From contig NZ_CP017560.1 of assembly GCF_001753205.1 (NCBI RefSeq), forward strand, positions 1,860,001 to 1,924,000: a stretch of 64,000 bases of DNA, given 5' to 3'. The DNA is from Sporosarcina ureilytica (GTDB taxonomy: Bacteria > Bacillota > Bacilli > Bacillales_A > Planococcaceae). Shown in pieces: positions 1 through 8,438 of this stretch. Within the stretch, counting starts at the first letter, position 1; the number at the start of each line of letters is the position of its first letter. The notes below the pieces were generated by a model. The model was not told the origin of the DNA and searched no databases. It saw only the letters and a list, made by a program, of their open reading frames with translations. Position numbers and translations under genes: made by a program.

Positions 1-228
1 GAACATCAACCAACGCATCTCTTTACTGTATTTGCGGGTCAAGATAAAGAAGCAACTGCAAAAATGCGTGAATACTTCCCGGAAGTGCCGCCAAGTTCAC
101 CATCCATTGCACTTTGGAAAGATGGCGAATTAGCCTATTTTATGCCTAGAGAAGAAATTGAAATCAATCAGATGGAAACGATTAAAGAGCACCTACTAGG
201 AGTGTTGAAACAATTCATAACGGCGTAG
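1..228 (+). CDS. brxA: Bacilliredoxin BrxA/BrxB (YphP/YqiW) family, C-terminal part
   Basis: Only the last 75 codons lie in the window, read in frame from base 1 to TAG at 226-228. The visible part has the family's typical stretches: [33 protein letters not shown] and a PRxEIE segment near the end. The family consists of about 145-residue thioredoxin-fold proteins that remove bacillithiol from oxidised protein thiols. The CGC active site lies upstream of the window and cannot be checked. The symbol follows from synteny: in B. subtilis yphP (brxA) sits beside ypiP and ypjP, as here. It is cut by the window edge, not truncated biologically as far as can be seen. Confidence 0.88.
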   Translation, partial: EHQPTHLFTVFAGQDKEATAKMREYFPEVPPSSPSIALWKDGELAYFMPREEIEINQMETIKEHLLGVLKQFITA

Positions 229-233
229 AAACA

Positions 234-1007
234 ATTATTACGACAGGTGGGAGACCGGATGAAGTATCCCGTAAATTAGCATTAGACGCTTCGATAGAAC
301 TGCAGTATAAGTTTGTTGAACGAAATAAGCGCTCCATTGCACGGTTGCAAAAGGACTGTAATAGTGCAGTCTTAGTAGCGGGACACAATCGATATGAATT
401 GTATCGACAAGGGATGGAAAAGCCTTTTTTCTTTCATCCCAATTCTGCCGCATACCGCATGAAAAGATTATTAAAAGGTGACATGGACCCGCTTATTGGC
501 GTTTCGGAATTGAAAGAAGGAGATTCATTTCTCGATTGTACGCTTGGACTTGCATCGGATAGTATAATTGCTAGTTTTACGGTAGGAGAGAAAGGTCGAA
601 TTCTAGGGCTAGAAGGAGACAAAGACGTTGCGTTTATCGTGGAAAAAGGGCTTAAAGCATTTCCGACTTCATTAGAAGAAATGCAGCATGCAATGCAACG
701 AATTGAAGTAAAACAAATAGACGCCATTTCCTTTTTAGAGTATGAACAGGATTGTAGTTGGGACATCGTGTATATCGACCCGATGTTTAGTGCCCCGATA
801 GATGAATCTTCTAATTTCACACCATTGCGACAAGTAGGTTTACTAGGTCAATTAAGTGAAAAGTGGATTGAAGAAGCTTACCGTGTCTGCAAACGACGTG
901 TCATTATTAAGGATCATTTTAATTCTTTAGTTTTTGAGCAGTTTAAATTCCGACAGATTGTAAGACCGAACACGAAGTTTCATTTTGGTTACTTGTCGAA
1001 GGAATAA
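234..1007 (+). CDS. ypiP: Class I SAM-dependent methyltransferase, YpiP family
   Basis: Rossmann-type methyltransferase: the SAM-binding region is around FLDCTLGLASDSIIAS, with an acidic LGLEGDKD strand and a YIDPMF motif later on. The substrate is unknown. The first ordinary start is TTG at 345, but the frame is open from 186 and encodes a plausible conserved N-terminus (ITTGGRPDE, then FVERNKRSIARLQ) before it, with no ATG, GTG or TTG. I therefore place the start at one of the two ATT codons (234 or 237), only a few bases after the brxA stop, which would fit translational coupling. The exact start is uncertain. A strong terminator follows directly. Synteny with B. subtilis ypiP supports the name. 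Confidence 0.75.
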   Translation: MITTGGRPDEVSRKLALDASIELQYKFVERNKRSIARLQKDCNSAVLVAGHNRYELYRQGMEKPFFFHPNSAAYRMKRLLKGDMDPLIGVSELKEGDSFLDCTLGLASDSIIASFTVGEKGRILGLEGDKDVAFIVEKGLKAFPTSLEEMQHAMQRIEVKQIDAISFLEYEQDCSWDIVYIDPMFSAPIDESSNFTPLRQVGLLGQLSEKWIEEAYRVCKRRVIIKDHFNSLVFEQFKFRQIVRPNTKFHFGYLSKE

Positions 1008-1053
1008 AAAAAGGCTATCTGGCTTTGGGTACCAAAGCCAGATAGCCTTTTTG
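1008..1053 (+). terminator. Rho-independent terminator after ypiP
   Basis: A near-perfect stem of about 17 bp (AAAGGCTATCTGGCTTTG paired with its complement, tiny GTA-type loop) is followed by a T run. It begins one base after the ypiP stop codon. Because of the A run on the left it could also work on the minus strand for the small gene at 1173-1250. Confidence 0.93.
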
Positions 1054-1172
1054 TCTTGCTTCAGGCACTAGAAATTCGGGTCATAAGCTAGGTTGATTCC
1101 GCGACAAAGAGCACCACGCCACCACCCTATCTTATGCCTGTCCATCTGTAAGCGCCTTCAGTTTTTCTGTGA

Positions 1173-1250
1173 TTAATGCGTGAAGTTTAGTGAGCATAGG
1201 TAAGCAAGTAGTCCGAGTAATCCAATACCCATTAATAGTGAAACATCCAT
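1173..1250 (-). CDS. Candidate 25-residue membrane microprotein, possibly frameshifted
   Basis: On the minus strand a perfect AAGGAGGT ribosome binding site lies 7 bases before ATG at 1250. The predicted product begins MDVSLLMGIGLLGLLAYL, a single hydrophobic segment, and stops at 1173. In the next frame the DNA continues as an amphipathic-looking helix (LTKLHALITEKLKALTDGQA) ending at 1132, so the intact protein may be about 38 residues with a frameshift at about 1196-1203. It resembles KdpF-like or other single-span microproteins in general shape only; no kdp genes are nearby. Function unknown. The ribosome binding site is the strongest evidence that it is translated. Confidence 0.5.
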   Translation of the reverse strand: MDVSLLMGIGLLGLLAYLCSLNFTH

Positions 1251-1401
1251 CTGTAAAAACCTCCTTCAAAAAAAGGGCAATACATATTTATACTTTTATT
1301 GTACAATGAATAAGAGAAAGATGAAACCTTTTCACGGAAAATTCGTTACTATTTATGACAAAGATTGATAGAATATACATAATTAAAGGTGGGGTGCTTG
1401 G

Positions 1402-1986
1402 ATGAGGTGGCTTCAAAAGTTTTTAATTGTAACCGTTGCATTTTTAACACTTGGAATTATTACGCCGACCCACGACATTTGGAATGGCCTCCAAGATAAA
1501 GGGAATACCAGGCAAGTAGGTCCAACTGTACAGTCGGATGAAGCGTACTTCGAGTTTACCGAATCAACGATAGTAAAAGAGACGCCTTCCATAGAAGACG
1601 TATTTATCGAAACAGCTCGTGAGTTATCTTACGAAAAGTTCGGTTCGAAAATCGGCCCGGTCATTGGTGATGAGTTCGATGAAGTGATTTTCCCGAAAAT
1701 TGACGAAGTCATCCGCATGACGTTAAATGATGCTATCGAACCACAAATAGGACAACTAGCGATTAGCGAAAAACCTGCCGGTAATTATTCGGAAAAGATT
1801 TTTAATGTGTACGATAAGGATGAAGGAAAAGATTTGATTCTCTTTCACGTCAGAACGGATAAACGACCGCAAGACGGCTACTTTTTTAATTTCCATTACC
1901 ACTTAGCGGATGATGATTTTACGAAACATTATTCATTAGGTGATATCTATTGGTCGAAAAATACACCTCCTAAATGGTTATCCTAA
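1402..1986 (+). CDS. ypjP: YpjP-like protein
   Basis: A 194-residue protein with an N-terminal hydrophobic segment (residues about 7-22, after MRWLQKF) that acts as signal anchor or signal peptide, followed by an acidic, soluble domain rich in D and E. Its place between ypiP and thyA matches B. subtilis ypjP, and the start (MRWLQKF) and length fit that family. Function unknown. The ribosome binding site AAGGTGGGG precedes ATG at 1402. The last codons and the stop lie inside the terminator hairpin, so the transcript end is encoded partly in the gene. Confidence 0.8.
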   Translation: MRWLQKFLIVTVAFLTLGIITPTHDIWNGLQDKGNTRQVGPTVQSDEAYFEFTESTIVKETPSIEDVFIETARELSYEKFGSKIGPVIGDEFDEVIFPKIDEVIRMTLNDAIEPQIGQLAISEKPAGNYSEKIFNVYDKDEGKDLILFHVRTDKRPQDGYFFNFHYHLADDDFTKHYSLGDIYWSKNTPPKWLS

Positions 1987-2003
1987 CATTTGGGAGGTTT
2001 TTT
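1965..2003 (+). terminator. Terminator overlapping the end of ypjP
   Basis: Arms ACCTCCTAAATG and CATTTGGGAGGT pair with one G-U, followed by TTTTTT. The left arm lies in the last codons of ypjP and the stop codon is in the loop. Confidence 0.88.
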
Positions 2004-2313
2004 GCACTCGATTTATTGGTTGATAATTCAAATTTTATGTTAAAAATGAATTGACGCTTTCGATCACGCAATCGATACATTTTATGAATTTGGTTTTACT
2101 ATGTTAAAGCTCTCAAACTCTTCGCCAGTTGTTAGCAAAAGGCATACTTAGACGGTGCACATGTTTGCGAAGTGTTTAAAGAGTAGAAGAAGTTGTGACG
2201 ATTGTGGATGATAAGCTTTTAGTCAGTTTATAGTTGCCTGGCAGGTGGAATAGATATAAAACACTGATTACGTTAGTTATGTGTGTATATAAATTAATAT
2301 ATAAGGAATTTCT

Positions 2314-2446
2314 GTTGATTGGAGTGCAGAGCGGCGACTCCGGAGGGATAAGCGTGACAGGTAAGACCCCACAGGAGCGTGTTTTTCGCGACGAGGAGGC
2401 TTACCGCACGCCCCTCGGAACGCGTCCGCTCGGAACGGAAATCAAC
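2314..2446 (+). repeat. GC-rich interspersed repeat with GTTGATT/AATCAAC ends
   Basis: In the otherwise AT-rich 600-base gap between ypjP and thyA lies a 133-base GC-rich block starting GTTGATTGGAG and ending CGGAAATCAAC, so its tips are inverted repeats. Inside are GACTCCGGAGGGA, GACCCCACAGGAGCG and CGACGAGGAGGCT segments. Very similar blocks are scattered through genomes of Bacillaceae and Planococcaceae. An open frame of 73 codons crosses it, but its composition and lack of a ribosome binding site argue against a gene. It is the only copy I see in this window. The rest of the gap (2004-2313 and 2447-2600) shows no gene; some decayed coding remnants are possible but not identifiable. Confidence 0.7.
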
Positions 2447-2608
2447 ATAGTTTAAGTGGTATTTTTAAAAAAGGAAATCTTCACTATCCAAGAGAAAACT
2501 CATGCTTAATTAGTACCCCAAAAAAACTTGACTAAAGCGTATAGACTTCAATAAGTGAAAAGTTGTATCTAAGTTGTTATACTAAAACTATTGTTAGGAG
2601 GATTTATC

Positions 2609-3550
2609 ATGAAACAGTATTTAGAACTTTGTAAGTATGTACTTGATAACGGAGTACAAAAAGGAGATCGTACCGGAACGGGTACGTATAGCACATTCGG
2701 CTATCAAATGCGTTTCGATTTACAAGAAGGATTTCCTTTATTAACGACGAAAAAGACAGCTTTTCGTTTAATTACATCAGAATTATTATGGTTTTTAAAA
2801 GGAGACACGAATGTTAGAACATTGATTCAAGAACGCAACCCCATTTGGGATGAGTGGGCGTTCGAACAATGGGTAAACAGTGAAGAGTACACAGGACCAG
2901 ATATGACGGATTTTGGACTGCGCGCAACAAAAGATGATGAGTTTGCAGAAGTTTATAAACAAGAAATGGATGCATTTAAACAGCGTGTGCTTGAAGATGA
3001 AGCATTTGCAAATAAATATGCAGATCTTGGCCCAGTTTACGGAAAGCAATGGCGTTCATGGGCGACAGAAAATGGTACAATCGACCAAATTAAAAATGTG
3101 ATTGATAGTATTAAAAACAACCCGGATTCACGCCGCCATATTGTGACAGCATGGAACCCATCAGAAGTTGATGATATGGCATTACCGCCGTGTCATGCAT
3201 TATTCCAATTTTACGTAGCAGATGGAAAGCTATCCTGCCAACTGTATCAGCGAAGTGCTGACATTTTCTTAGGCGTACCGTTTAACATCGCATCATATGC
3301 GCTATTAATTCATTTAATTGCATTGGAGTGCAATTTGGAAGTTGGTGAATTTATCCATACGTTAGGGGATGCGCATATTTATTCAAATCATGTAGAGCAA
3401 GTGAAAGAACAATTACAGCGCGAACCGAAAACTTTACCAACGTTACGAGTGAATATTGAGGGGAAATCAATTTTTGACTTAGAAACCAAAGATATTTCTG
3501 TCGAAGGTTACGATCCGCACCCTAGAATTAAAGCGCCGATTGCTGTTTAA
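2609..3550 (+). CDS. thyA: Thymidylate synthase (ThyA type)
   Basis: Makes dTMP from dUMP with methylene-tetrahydrofolate as donor, in the cytoplasm. The 313-residue protein has the folate/dUMP-binding RTGTGT motif near residue 21, the catalytic cysteine C195 in [10 protein letters not shown], the SRRHI phosphate-binding arginines and the DAHIYSNH motif. It carries an insertion of about 50 residues (about 90-142) relative to the 264-residue enzymes, as in the Lactobacillus casei type. ATG at 2609 is preceded by TTAGGAGGA; an in-frame upstream start at 2591 is less likely. dfrA follows 16 bases later, so synthase and the reductase that regenerates its cofactor form one operon. Confidence 0.97.
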   Translation: MKQYLELCKYVLDNGVQKGDRTGTGTYSTFGYQMRFDLQEGFPLLTTKKTAFRLITSELLWFLKGDTNVRTLIQERNPIWDEWAFEQWVNSEEYTGPDMTDFGLRATKDDEFAEVYKQEMDAFKQRVLEDEAFANKYADLGPVYGKQWRSWATENGTIDQIKNVIDSIKNNPDSRRHIVTAWNPSEVDDMALPPCHALFQFYVADGKLSCQLYQRSADIFLGVPFNIASYALLIHLIALECNLEVGEFIHTLGDAHIYSNHVEQVKEQLQREPKTLPTLRVNIEGKSIFDLETKDISVEGYDPHPRIKAPIAV

Positions 3551-3566
3551 AAGGAGAAAAAGTACA

Positions 3567-4049
3567 ATGATTTCATTAATGGTTGCACATGACCCTAATC
3601 GAGTGATAGGGATAAATAATGATTTACCGTGGCATATTCCAGAAGACTTGAAGTACTTTAAAGAAAAAACGATGGGAAAAGCGATGGTAATGGGGAGAAA
3701 AACGTATGAGTCGATTGGACGTCCTTTACCAGGTAGGCTAAGCATTGTTGTTACGCGAAATAAGTCTTATTCGGCTGAAGGCGTTGTCGTTGCGCACGAA
3801 TTAGATGAAGCCATTCAAAAAGCGAAAGAATATGCGGATGAAGTAATGATCATTGGCGGTGCTGAAATATTTAAGCTTATGATGGACATTGCGGACAGAT
3901 TATATATTACAGAGGTACATGAACACTTTAAAGGGGATACATTTTTTCCGGAGTATACCGATGGTTGGAGACTAACAGACAAGTCGGAAGTGATGACTTC
4001 AAAAAATGGGACAACCTTTTCATATTTAATTTATGATAAAGAAAAATAA
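3567..4049 (+). CDS. dfrA: Dihydrofolate reductase
   Basis: Reduces dihydrofolate to tetrahydrofolate with NADPH, closing the cycle opened by ThyA. At 160 residues it has the family's normal length. Diagnostic segments are NRVIGINNDLPWHIPEDLKYF (the substrate-binding loop with the acidic residue in PED), VMGRKTYESIG (NADPH site) and IIGGAEIF. The start at 3567 has AAAAGGAGAAAA in front of it. Co-transcribed with thyA and followed by a strong terminator. Confidence 0.97.
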   Translation: MISLMVAHDPNRVIGINNDLPWHIPEDLKYFKEKTMGKAMVMGRKTYESIGRPLPGRLSIVVTRNKSYSAEGVVVAHELDEAIQKAKEYADEVMIIGGAEIFKLMMDIADRLYITEVHEHFKGDTFFPEYTDGWRLTDKSEVMTSKNGTTFSYLIYDKEK

Positions 4050-4050
4050 A

Positions 4051-4080
4051 AGAGGGGACGTGGCGCCCTCTCTTTTTTTT
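4051..4080 (+). terminator. Terminator between dfrA and the hemolysin III gene
   Basis: AGAGGG pairs with CCCTCT across a short loop and is followed by eight T. It sits in the gap between the convergent dfrA and hemolysin III genes and chiefly serves the plus strand. Confidence 0.85.
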
Positions 4081-4714
4081 AAGTATATAACAAGACGCTA
4101 AAGTACATACAAGCGCCTCCTGCGATAACGAAGAAATGCCATATTGCATGGTTGTAAGGGATTCTTCTCCATGCATAAAAGATTGAACCAATTGTGTAAA
4201 ATAAACCGCCACTAAGCAACAATAGAAATCCTGGAATCGTAATACTATGGATAAGTGGTTTTATGGCGATTAAAATAAGCCATCCCATGATGATATAAAA
4301 AACAAGTGAAACAAATTCATAGCGGTGAATAAAAAACACTTTGAATACAATTCCGAGGACGGCAAGTCCCCAAATGACACCAAATAATGACCAACCGAGG
4401 GCACCTTGGATGGAAATTAGTAGAAATGGTGTATACGTTCCGGCAATCAATATATAAATTGCGGAATGATCGAGAATTGAAAACATTTTTTTGAATTTCA
4501 CAGGCATACTATGGAGGAGTGTACTCATTAGAAAGAGCAGAAGCATTGACACACCAAACACTGTATAACTGACAATCTCGAGAGCAGTTCCTGCCTCAAT
4601 CCCTTTCAGTACTAACAGAAAGAATGCGGGTATTGTTAAAATAAATCCAAACCCGTGTGTAATTGCATTCCATAGTTCTTCTCTTTCAGTTTTATAATCA
4701 AACGCAGTATTCAT
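4079..4714 (-). CDS. yplQ: Hemolysin III family (YplQ-like) seven-span membrane protein
   Basis: A 211-residue integral membrane protein with about seven hydrophobic spans. It has the family's conserved points: the EELWNAITHGFGF start, STLLHS, LDHSAIYILIAGTYTPF and the late NHAIWHFFVIAGG motif with histidines thought to bind a metal. This is the PAQR/HlyIII superfamily; some members are haemolytic when overproduced, but the cellular role is unclear. ATG at 4714 is chosen because AGGAGG lies just upstream. Its neighbours in B. subtilis are the same thymidylate/dfrA genes. Confidence 0.9.
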   Translation of the reverse strand: MNTAFDYKTEREELWNAITHGFGFILTIPAFFLLVLKGIEAGTALEIVSYTVFGVSMLLLFLMSTLLHSMPVKFKKMFSILDHSAIYILIAGTYTPFLLISIQGALGWSLFGVIWGLAVLGIVFKVFFIHRYEFVSLVFYIIMGWLILIAIKPLIHSITIPGFLLLLSGGLFYTIGSIFYAWRRIPYNHAIWHFFVIAGGACMYFSVLLYT

Positions 4715-4786
4715 ATAGAAAACCTCCTGCCTAATATTATACAAATATATCTATAAGAAGACCACTTTTTTGAGAGGTGCATTTAG

Positions 4787-5632
4787 TTGAAATCTATTTA
4801 TATTGTGACGGACTCAACAGCTGATTTGAATGAACAAGAGATTGAAAAATATGGTATCCATGTCGTGCCATTAACAATTCAAATTGACAATGAAACGTTT
4901 ATTGATGGTGTTGACGTCAGACCAGATGAGTTTTTAAATTTAATGGCGAATGCCGAGGAGTTGCCAAAAAGTTCACAGCCGGCAGCAGGTGTCTTTAAAG
5001 AGTTATATGATGAACTTGGAAAAGACGGAAGCGAAATTATTTCAATACATATGACAGGCGGCATGAGTGGTACAGTGAAGTCAGCTGAGACAGCAGCAAA
5101 TATGTCAGATGCTTCAGTAACCGTTATCGATTCGATGTACATTTCCCATGCTTTATCGTTTCAAGTAATTGAGGCTGCTAAAATGGCACAAGAAGGTCAT
5201 TCGGTTGATGAGATTGTGAATCGACTCCAAGTAATTCGTAAACAAACAGCCCTTTACGTTGTTGTGGATAAACTCGATAACTTAGTAAAAGGCGGAAGAA
5301 TTGGGAAAGGTCGAGCAATGATTGGATCATTATTAAATATTAAACCTATTGCCACCTTACAAGACGGTGTATATACGCCAGTGGCACAAGTAAGAAGTCA
5401 TCGCCAAGTAGTCAAACATTTATTTAAAGCGTTTACTGAGCAAACTACTGGGAAAATAATACGTAAAGTCGGAATTTCACATGCCAACGGGCTCGCAATG
5501 GCAGAACCGCTAAAGAAAATGATTGAAGAAACTGGCATAAAAGACGTTGCACTTACTTTCACAACCCCAATTATTAGTACACATACGGGCGAAGGTGCTA
5601 TAGGTTTTATGTTTTACACAGAGATCGAATAA
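4787..5632 (+). CDS. degV: DegV family fatty-acid-binding protein
   Basis: A 281-residue two-domain protein of the DegV (FakB) family, which holds a fatty acid for the kinase FakA. Typical features are the start IVTDSTADL, the SSQPAAGVF loop, HMTGGMSGT, the DSMYIS segment and the late ISTHTGEGAIG motif. The start is TTG at 4787 with GAGAGGTG in front. It is divergent from the hemolysin III gene, with the two promoters sharing about 70 bases. Several DegV paralogs usually exist per genome, so the specific lipid cannot be told. Confidence 0.92.
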   Translation: MKSIYIVTDSTADLNEQEIEKYGIHVVPLTIQIDNETFIDGVDVRPDEFLNLMANAEELPKSSQPAAGVFKELYDELGKDGSEIISIHMTGGMSGTVKSAETAANMSDASVTVIDSMYISHALSFQVIEAAKMAQEGHSVDEIVNRLQVIRKQTALYVVVDKLDNLVKGGRIGKGRAMIGSLLNIKPIATLQDGVYTPVAQVRSHRQVVKHLFKAFTEQTTGKIIRKVGISHANGLAMAEPLKKMIEETGIKDVALTFTTPIISTHTGEGAIGFMFYTEIE

Positions 5633-5762
5633 CTATAAAGTCATTTTGAAAACTATAATTGAATATTTTCACCCTGAAATATGCAGCATAACTGATTAAG
5701 CGCATATGCTAAAATTTAAGGAGTATAACGATTCTTAATTTAAGAAATGAGGAACAATAAGA

Positions 5763-6578
5763 ATGAGAAAGTTGCTTATTATGATTGTCTTCTCCTCGTT
5801 ATTGTTGTCGGGGTGTCATCCAGGCATATTCAAAAACCTCCCTCCAGTCAAAGAAAGGCCATATACAGCATTTGAAAAATGGGTAATTCCAGGAGTATTT
5901 ATTCAGAAATCAATCTACGTGATTGGACTTGGTGATTCATTGACTGAAGGGATAGGCGATGAATTAAAAATGGGCGGCTATTTTGGACGCGTTACAACTG
6001 CGATGGCAGAGTGGCAAGGTGTCAAAGATGTTGAAGCGAATAACTTAGCCAAAAGAGGGAGAAGAAGCGATCAGCTTATCACTCAACTTGAAGGCCGTGA
6101 CGTACAAGAACAACTTAAAAAAGCGGATATCATCTTGTTTACAATCGGTGGAAACGATGTTATGAAAATTGTGAAACGCGATTTATTTGAATTGAAAATC
6201 AATGCATTTAATGAAGAACTTTCCCGATTTGAAAAAAGATTGGATGAAATATTTGGTATAATTCGTGGACTCAATGGAAATGCCATCATTATCGTCGGGG
6301 GACTTTACAATCCATTTTCAATTGTAGCCGATGAGGCAACAGAATTCGATGAAATTCTGGAGGATTGGAACGATGCGATTGAAGTACGAACTGTGTTGGA
6401 CGGTAAATCTTGCTTTATACCAGTTTCAGATTTGTTCTATTCAAATGAGAACATGGTTTATCATACGGATTTTTTCCATCCGAATGCGAAAGGGTATGTA
6501 CAAATGGCAAATCGCTATATCGAAAGTATTGACAAGTGTAATCTATTTAAATTATCGGATGGAAACTTTGATATGTAG
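5763..6578 (+). CDS. ypmR: GDSL/SGNH-hydrolase lipoprotein, YpmR family
   Basis: A 271-residue predicted lipoprotein: signal peptide with lipobox LLSGC (lipidated C18), then an SGNH hydrolase domain. Visible catalytic blocks are GLGDSLTEG (nucleophile about S59), a GGND block (FTIGGNDVM) and the late DxxH block FFHPNAKGY. It probably acts as an esterase or lipase at the outer face of the membrane; substrate unknown. It is followed 12 bases later by ypmS, as in B. subtilis, so the two likely form an operon. Confidence 0.9.
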   Translation: MRKLLIMIVFSSLLLSGCHPGIFKNLPPVKERPYTAFEKWVIPGVFIQKSIYVIGLGDSLTEGIGDELKMGGYFGRVTTAMAEWQGVKDVEANNLAKRGRRSDQLITQLEGRDVQEQLKKADIILFTIGGNDVMKIVKRDLFELKINAFNEELSRFEKRLDEIFGIIRGLNGNAIIIVGGLYNPFSIVADEATEFDEILEDWNDAIEVRTVLDGKSCFIPVSDLFYSNENMVYHTDFFHPNAKGYVQMANRYIESIDKCNLFKLSDGNFDM

Positions 6579-6590
6579 GGAGCTGGTCGA

Positions 6591-7166
6591 GTGAATCGTT
6601 GGAAAATAGGTTTTTTCTTATTGGCAGGGATTATCATCGCTGCAATTGTTTATTTGTTTATATTAATCGGCACATCTTCGGAATCCGGACCAGTTCCAAA
6701 AGCTAAGGATATAACTGGTGCTAGTAATACGTTAACAGTTAAAGCGACGAAGGAAGATTTTGAAGGGATTGCGAATACATATATTCGCAAAGCAATGAAT
6801 AAAGAGCCACTTCCCGTTACAATGATTATTGAAGATGATATCATTCTATCGTCAGAACTTACCGTTTTTTCTTATACAGTGCCTGTGACGATGCATTTTG
6901 ATCCAATTGTGCAAGAGGACGGGAATTTAATGCTGAAACAATCATCATTAGAAATTGCCGATTTGAACCTTCCGCCATCTACGGTTTTAAAGGTGCTTAG
7001 AGACTCTGTGAAGTTACCACCTTGGATGATTGTTCGGGTGAAAGAAGAAGAGATTTTTATCGACTTAAGTGGTTTACCAATTTCAGGGGATCTACAAGTG
7101 AAAGCAAAAGAATTCAACTTGAAAAAAGATGAAATTATTTTGGAGATTGTGATTCCAAGAGAATAA
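6591..7166 (+). CDS. ypmS: YpmS family (DUF2140) membrane-anchored protein
   Basis: A 191-residue protein with one N-terminal membrane span (about residues 6-27) and an extracytoplasmic domain of the YpmS/DUF2140 type, with the typical sequence of alternating strands (FDPIVQEDGNLMLKQSSLEI, then DLNLPPSTVLKVL). Function unknown. GTG at 6591 is the start, with GGGAGCTGG upstream. It lies between ypmR and msrA with very short gaps, suggesting one transcript with the following msr genes. Confidence 0.87.
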   Translation: MNRWKIGFFLLAGIIIAAIVYLFILIGTSSESGPVPKAKDITGASNTLTVKATKEDFEGIANTYIRKAMNKEPLPVTMIIEDDIILSSELTVFSYTVPVTMHFDPIVQEDGNLMLKQSSLEIADLNLPPSTVLKVLRDSVKLPPWMIVRVKEEEIFIDLSGLPISGDLQVKAKEFNLKKDEIILEIVIPRE

Positions 7167-7178
7167 GGAGGCATTCAA

Positions 7179-7709
7179 TTGACACGATCTATCGCAACAT
7201 TTGCAGGTGGCTGTTTTTGGTGCATGGTAAAACCTTTTGATCGATATGATGGGGTTCAATCGGTTGTTTCGGGGTATACCGGCGGTGATATCGAAAATCC
7301 GTCTTATGAACTTGTTTGTACGAATACGACTGGTCATCGGGAAGCAGTTCAAATCACATTTGATGACAACATAATTTCTTATGAGGAATTACTTACCATA
7401 TTTTTGCGTCAAATTGATCCTACAGACGCTGGAGGTCAATTTTTTGACAGAGGTGACTCGTATAAAACTGCAATTTATACACATTCTGAAGAACAACGAC
7501 TTGCTGCAGAAAAATCCAAGAAGGAATTGGATGCAAGCGGGAAATTTAAAGAGCCCATTGCGACAGAAATATTACCAGCTAAAGCTTTTTATCCCGCAGA
7601 GGAAGGCCACCAAAATTACTATATGAAAAATCCGGCTCATTATAATCGTTATGCGATTGGGTCAGGCCGTGAACAGTTTAAGAAAATTAATTGGGGGGAT
7701 GAAGCTTGA
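7179..7709 (+). CDS. msrA: Peptide methionine-S-sulfoxide reductase MsrA
   Basis: Repairs methionine-S-oxide in proteins and free form. The catalytic GCFWC (C12 nucleophile, C15) lies near the N-terminus, followed by [13 protein letters not shown], the [11 protein letters not shown] motif and EGHQNYY near the end. At 176 residues it is of normal length. Start is TTG at 7179 after AAGGAGGC. It overlaps msrB by 4 bases, so the S- and R-specific repair enzymes are translationally coupled. Confidence 0.95.
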   Translation: MTRSIATFAGGCFWCMVKPFDRYDGVQSVVSGYTGGDIENPSYELVCTNTTGHREAVQITFDDNIISYEELLTIFLRQIDPTDAGGQFFDRGDSYKTAIYTHSEEQRLAAEKSKKELDASGKFKEPIATEILPAKAFYPAEEGHQNYYMKNPAHYNRYAIGSGREQFKKINWGDEA

Positions 7710-8125
7710 AACAAGACCTTAAAAACCGATTGACAGAGATGCAATATCATGTGACGCAAAAAAATGGAACCGAGCCACCCTTTCAAAATGAATATGATGC
7801 ACACTATGAAGAAGGCATTTATGTGGATATTGTTTCTGGCAAGCCGCTCTTTAGTTCTAAAGATAAATATGATGCAGGTTGTGGGTGGCCAAGTTTTACC
7901 AAACCGATTGAAGATGCGGAAGTAACAGAGCACTTTGATGATTCCTTTGGCATGCGTCGAACAGAAGTAAGAAGCAAAACAGCAGATTCTCACCTTGGAC
8001 ATGTTTTCCCAGATGGACCAGGTGAAGCAGGATTACGGTATTGTATAAATTCAGCGGCTTTACGATTCATTCCTGCCGAGGACCTTGAAAGAGAAGGGTA
8101 CGGGGAATATCGAAAGTTATTTTAA
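7706..8125 (+). CDS. msrB: Peptide methionine-R-sulfoxide reductase MsrB
   Basis: A 139-residue MsrB with the conserved [27 protein letters not shown] and the catalytic cysteine in [11 protein letters not shown]. It lacks the paired CxxC zinc motifs found in many MsrB proteins, as in other Bacillus MsrB. TTG at 7706 overlaps the msrA stop. In B. subtilis the equivalent yppQ is also next to the msrA gene. Confidence 0.95.
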   Translation: MKQDLKNRLTEMQYHVTQKNGTEPPFQNEYDAHYEEGIYVDIVSGKPLFSSKDKYDAGCGWPSFTKPIEDAEVTEHFDDSFGMRRTEVRSKTADSHLGHVFPDGPGEAGLRYCINSAALRFIPAEDLEREGYGEYRKLF

Positions 8126-8137
8126 GGAGCAGTGACG

Positions 8138-8365
8138 ATGAATAAATCGTTTTATCAATTCGTTTTATCGTTTCGCGGCGGCGGGAAAGAGGACGAAAGA
8201 GCAGTCTTTGCGGAGGAAATGTTTAATGATTTAAGTTTCCCCAAAGATGAAAGGGAGTACGATCTTCTTTCACGTTATGTTGAAGAGATGGCAAATGAAC
8301 AAATGAAGCCCATCATTTTTGACGAATTGTATAAACTTTATGAAGAAAGAGTATTAAACCAATAA
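8138..8365 (+). CDS. yozE: YozE family small protein
   Basis: A 75-residue protein of the YozE SAM-like fold family, with the typical start SFYQFVLSFRGG and the SFPKDEREYDLLSRYVE segment. Function unknown. ATG at 8138 is preferred over GTG at 8132 because TTAAGGAGC sits at proper spacing. It lies 12 bases after msrB, hence probably the last gene of the ypmR-ypmS-msrA-msrB-yozE run. Confidence 0.87.
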   Translation: MNKSFYQFVLSFRGGGKEDERAVFAEEMFNDLSFPKDEREYDLLSRYVEEMANEQMKPIIFDELYKLYEERVLNQ

Positions 8366-8438
8366 TTGTTTCTAGATTGCAAAAAAGAGTCGATAAATGT
8401 ATGATAATACAAGATAATGGAAAGTGAGGAATACTAAA

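Noticed and set aside
434..820. Long reverse frame inside ypiP
   Set aside because: Shadow of the methyltransferase gene; the forward frame has clear family motifs.
1068..1145. 25-codon minus-strand frame (MDRHKIGWW...) after the microprotein
   Set aside because: Ribosome binding site only moderate, it overlaps the alternate frame of the microprotein and composition is unusual; possible but not supportable.
1132..1250. KdpF subunit of a potassium ATPase
   Set aside because: Only general size and hydrophobicity agree; no P-E-F ending and no kdp genes nearby.
2234..2455. 73-codon open frame across the GC-rich repeat
   Set aside because: No ribosome binding site, composition follows the repeat and the peptide has no protein-like character.
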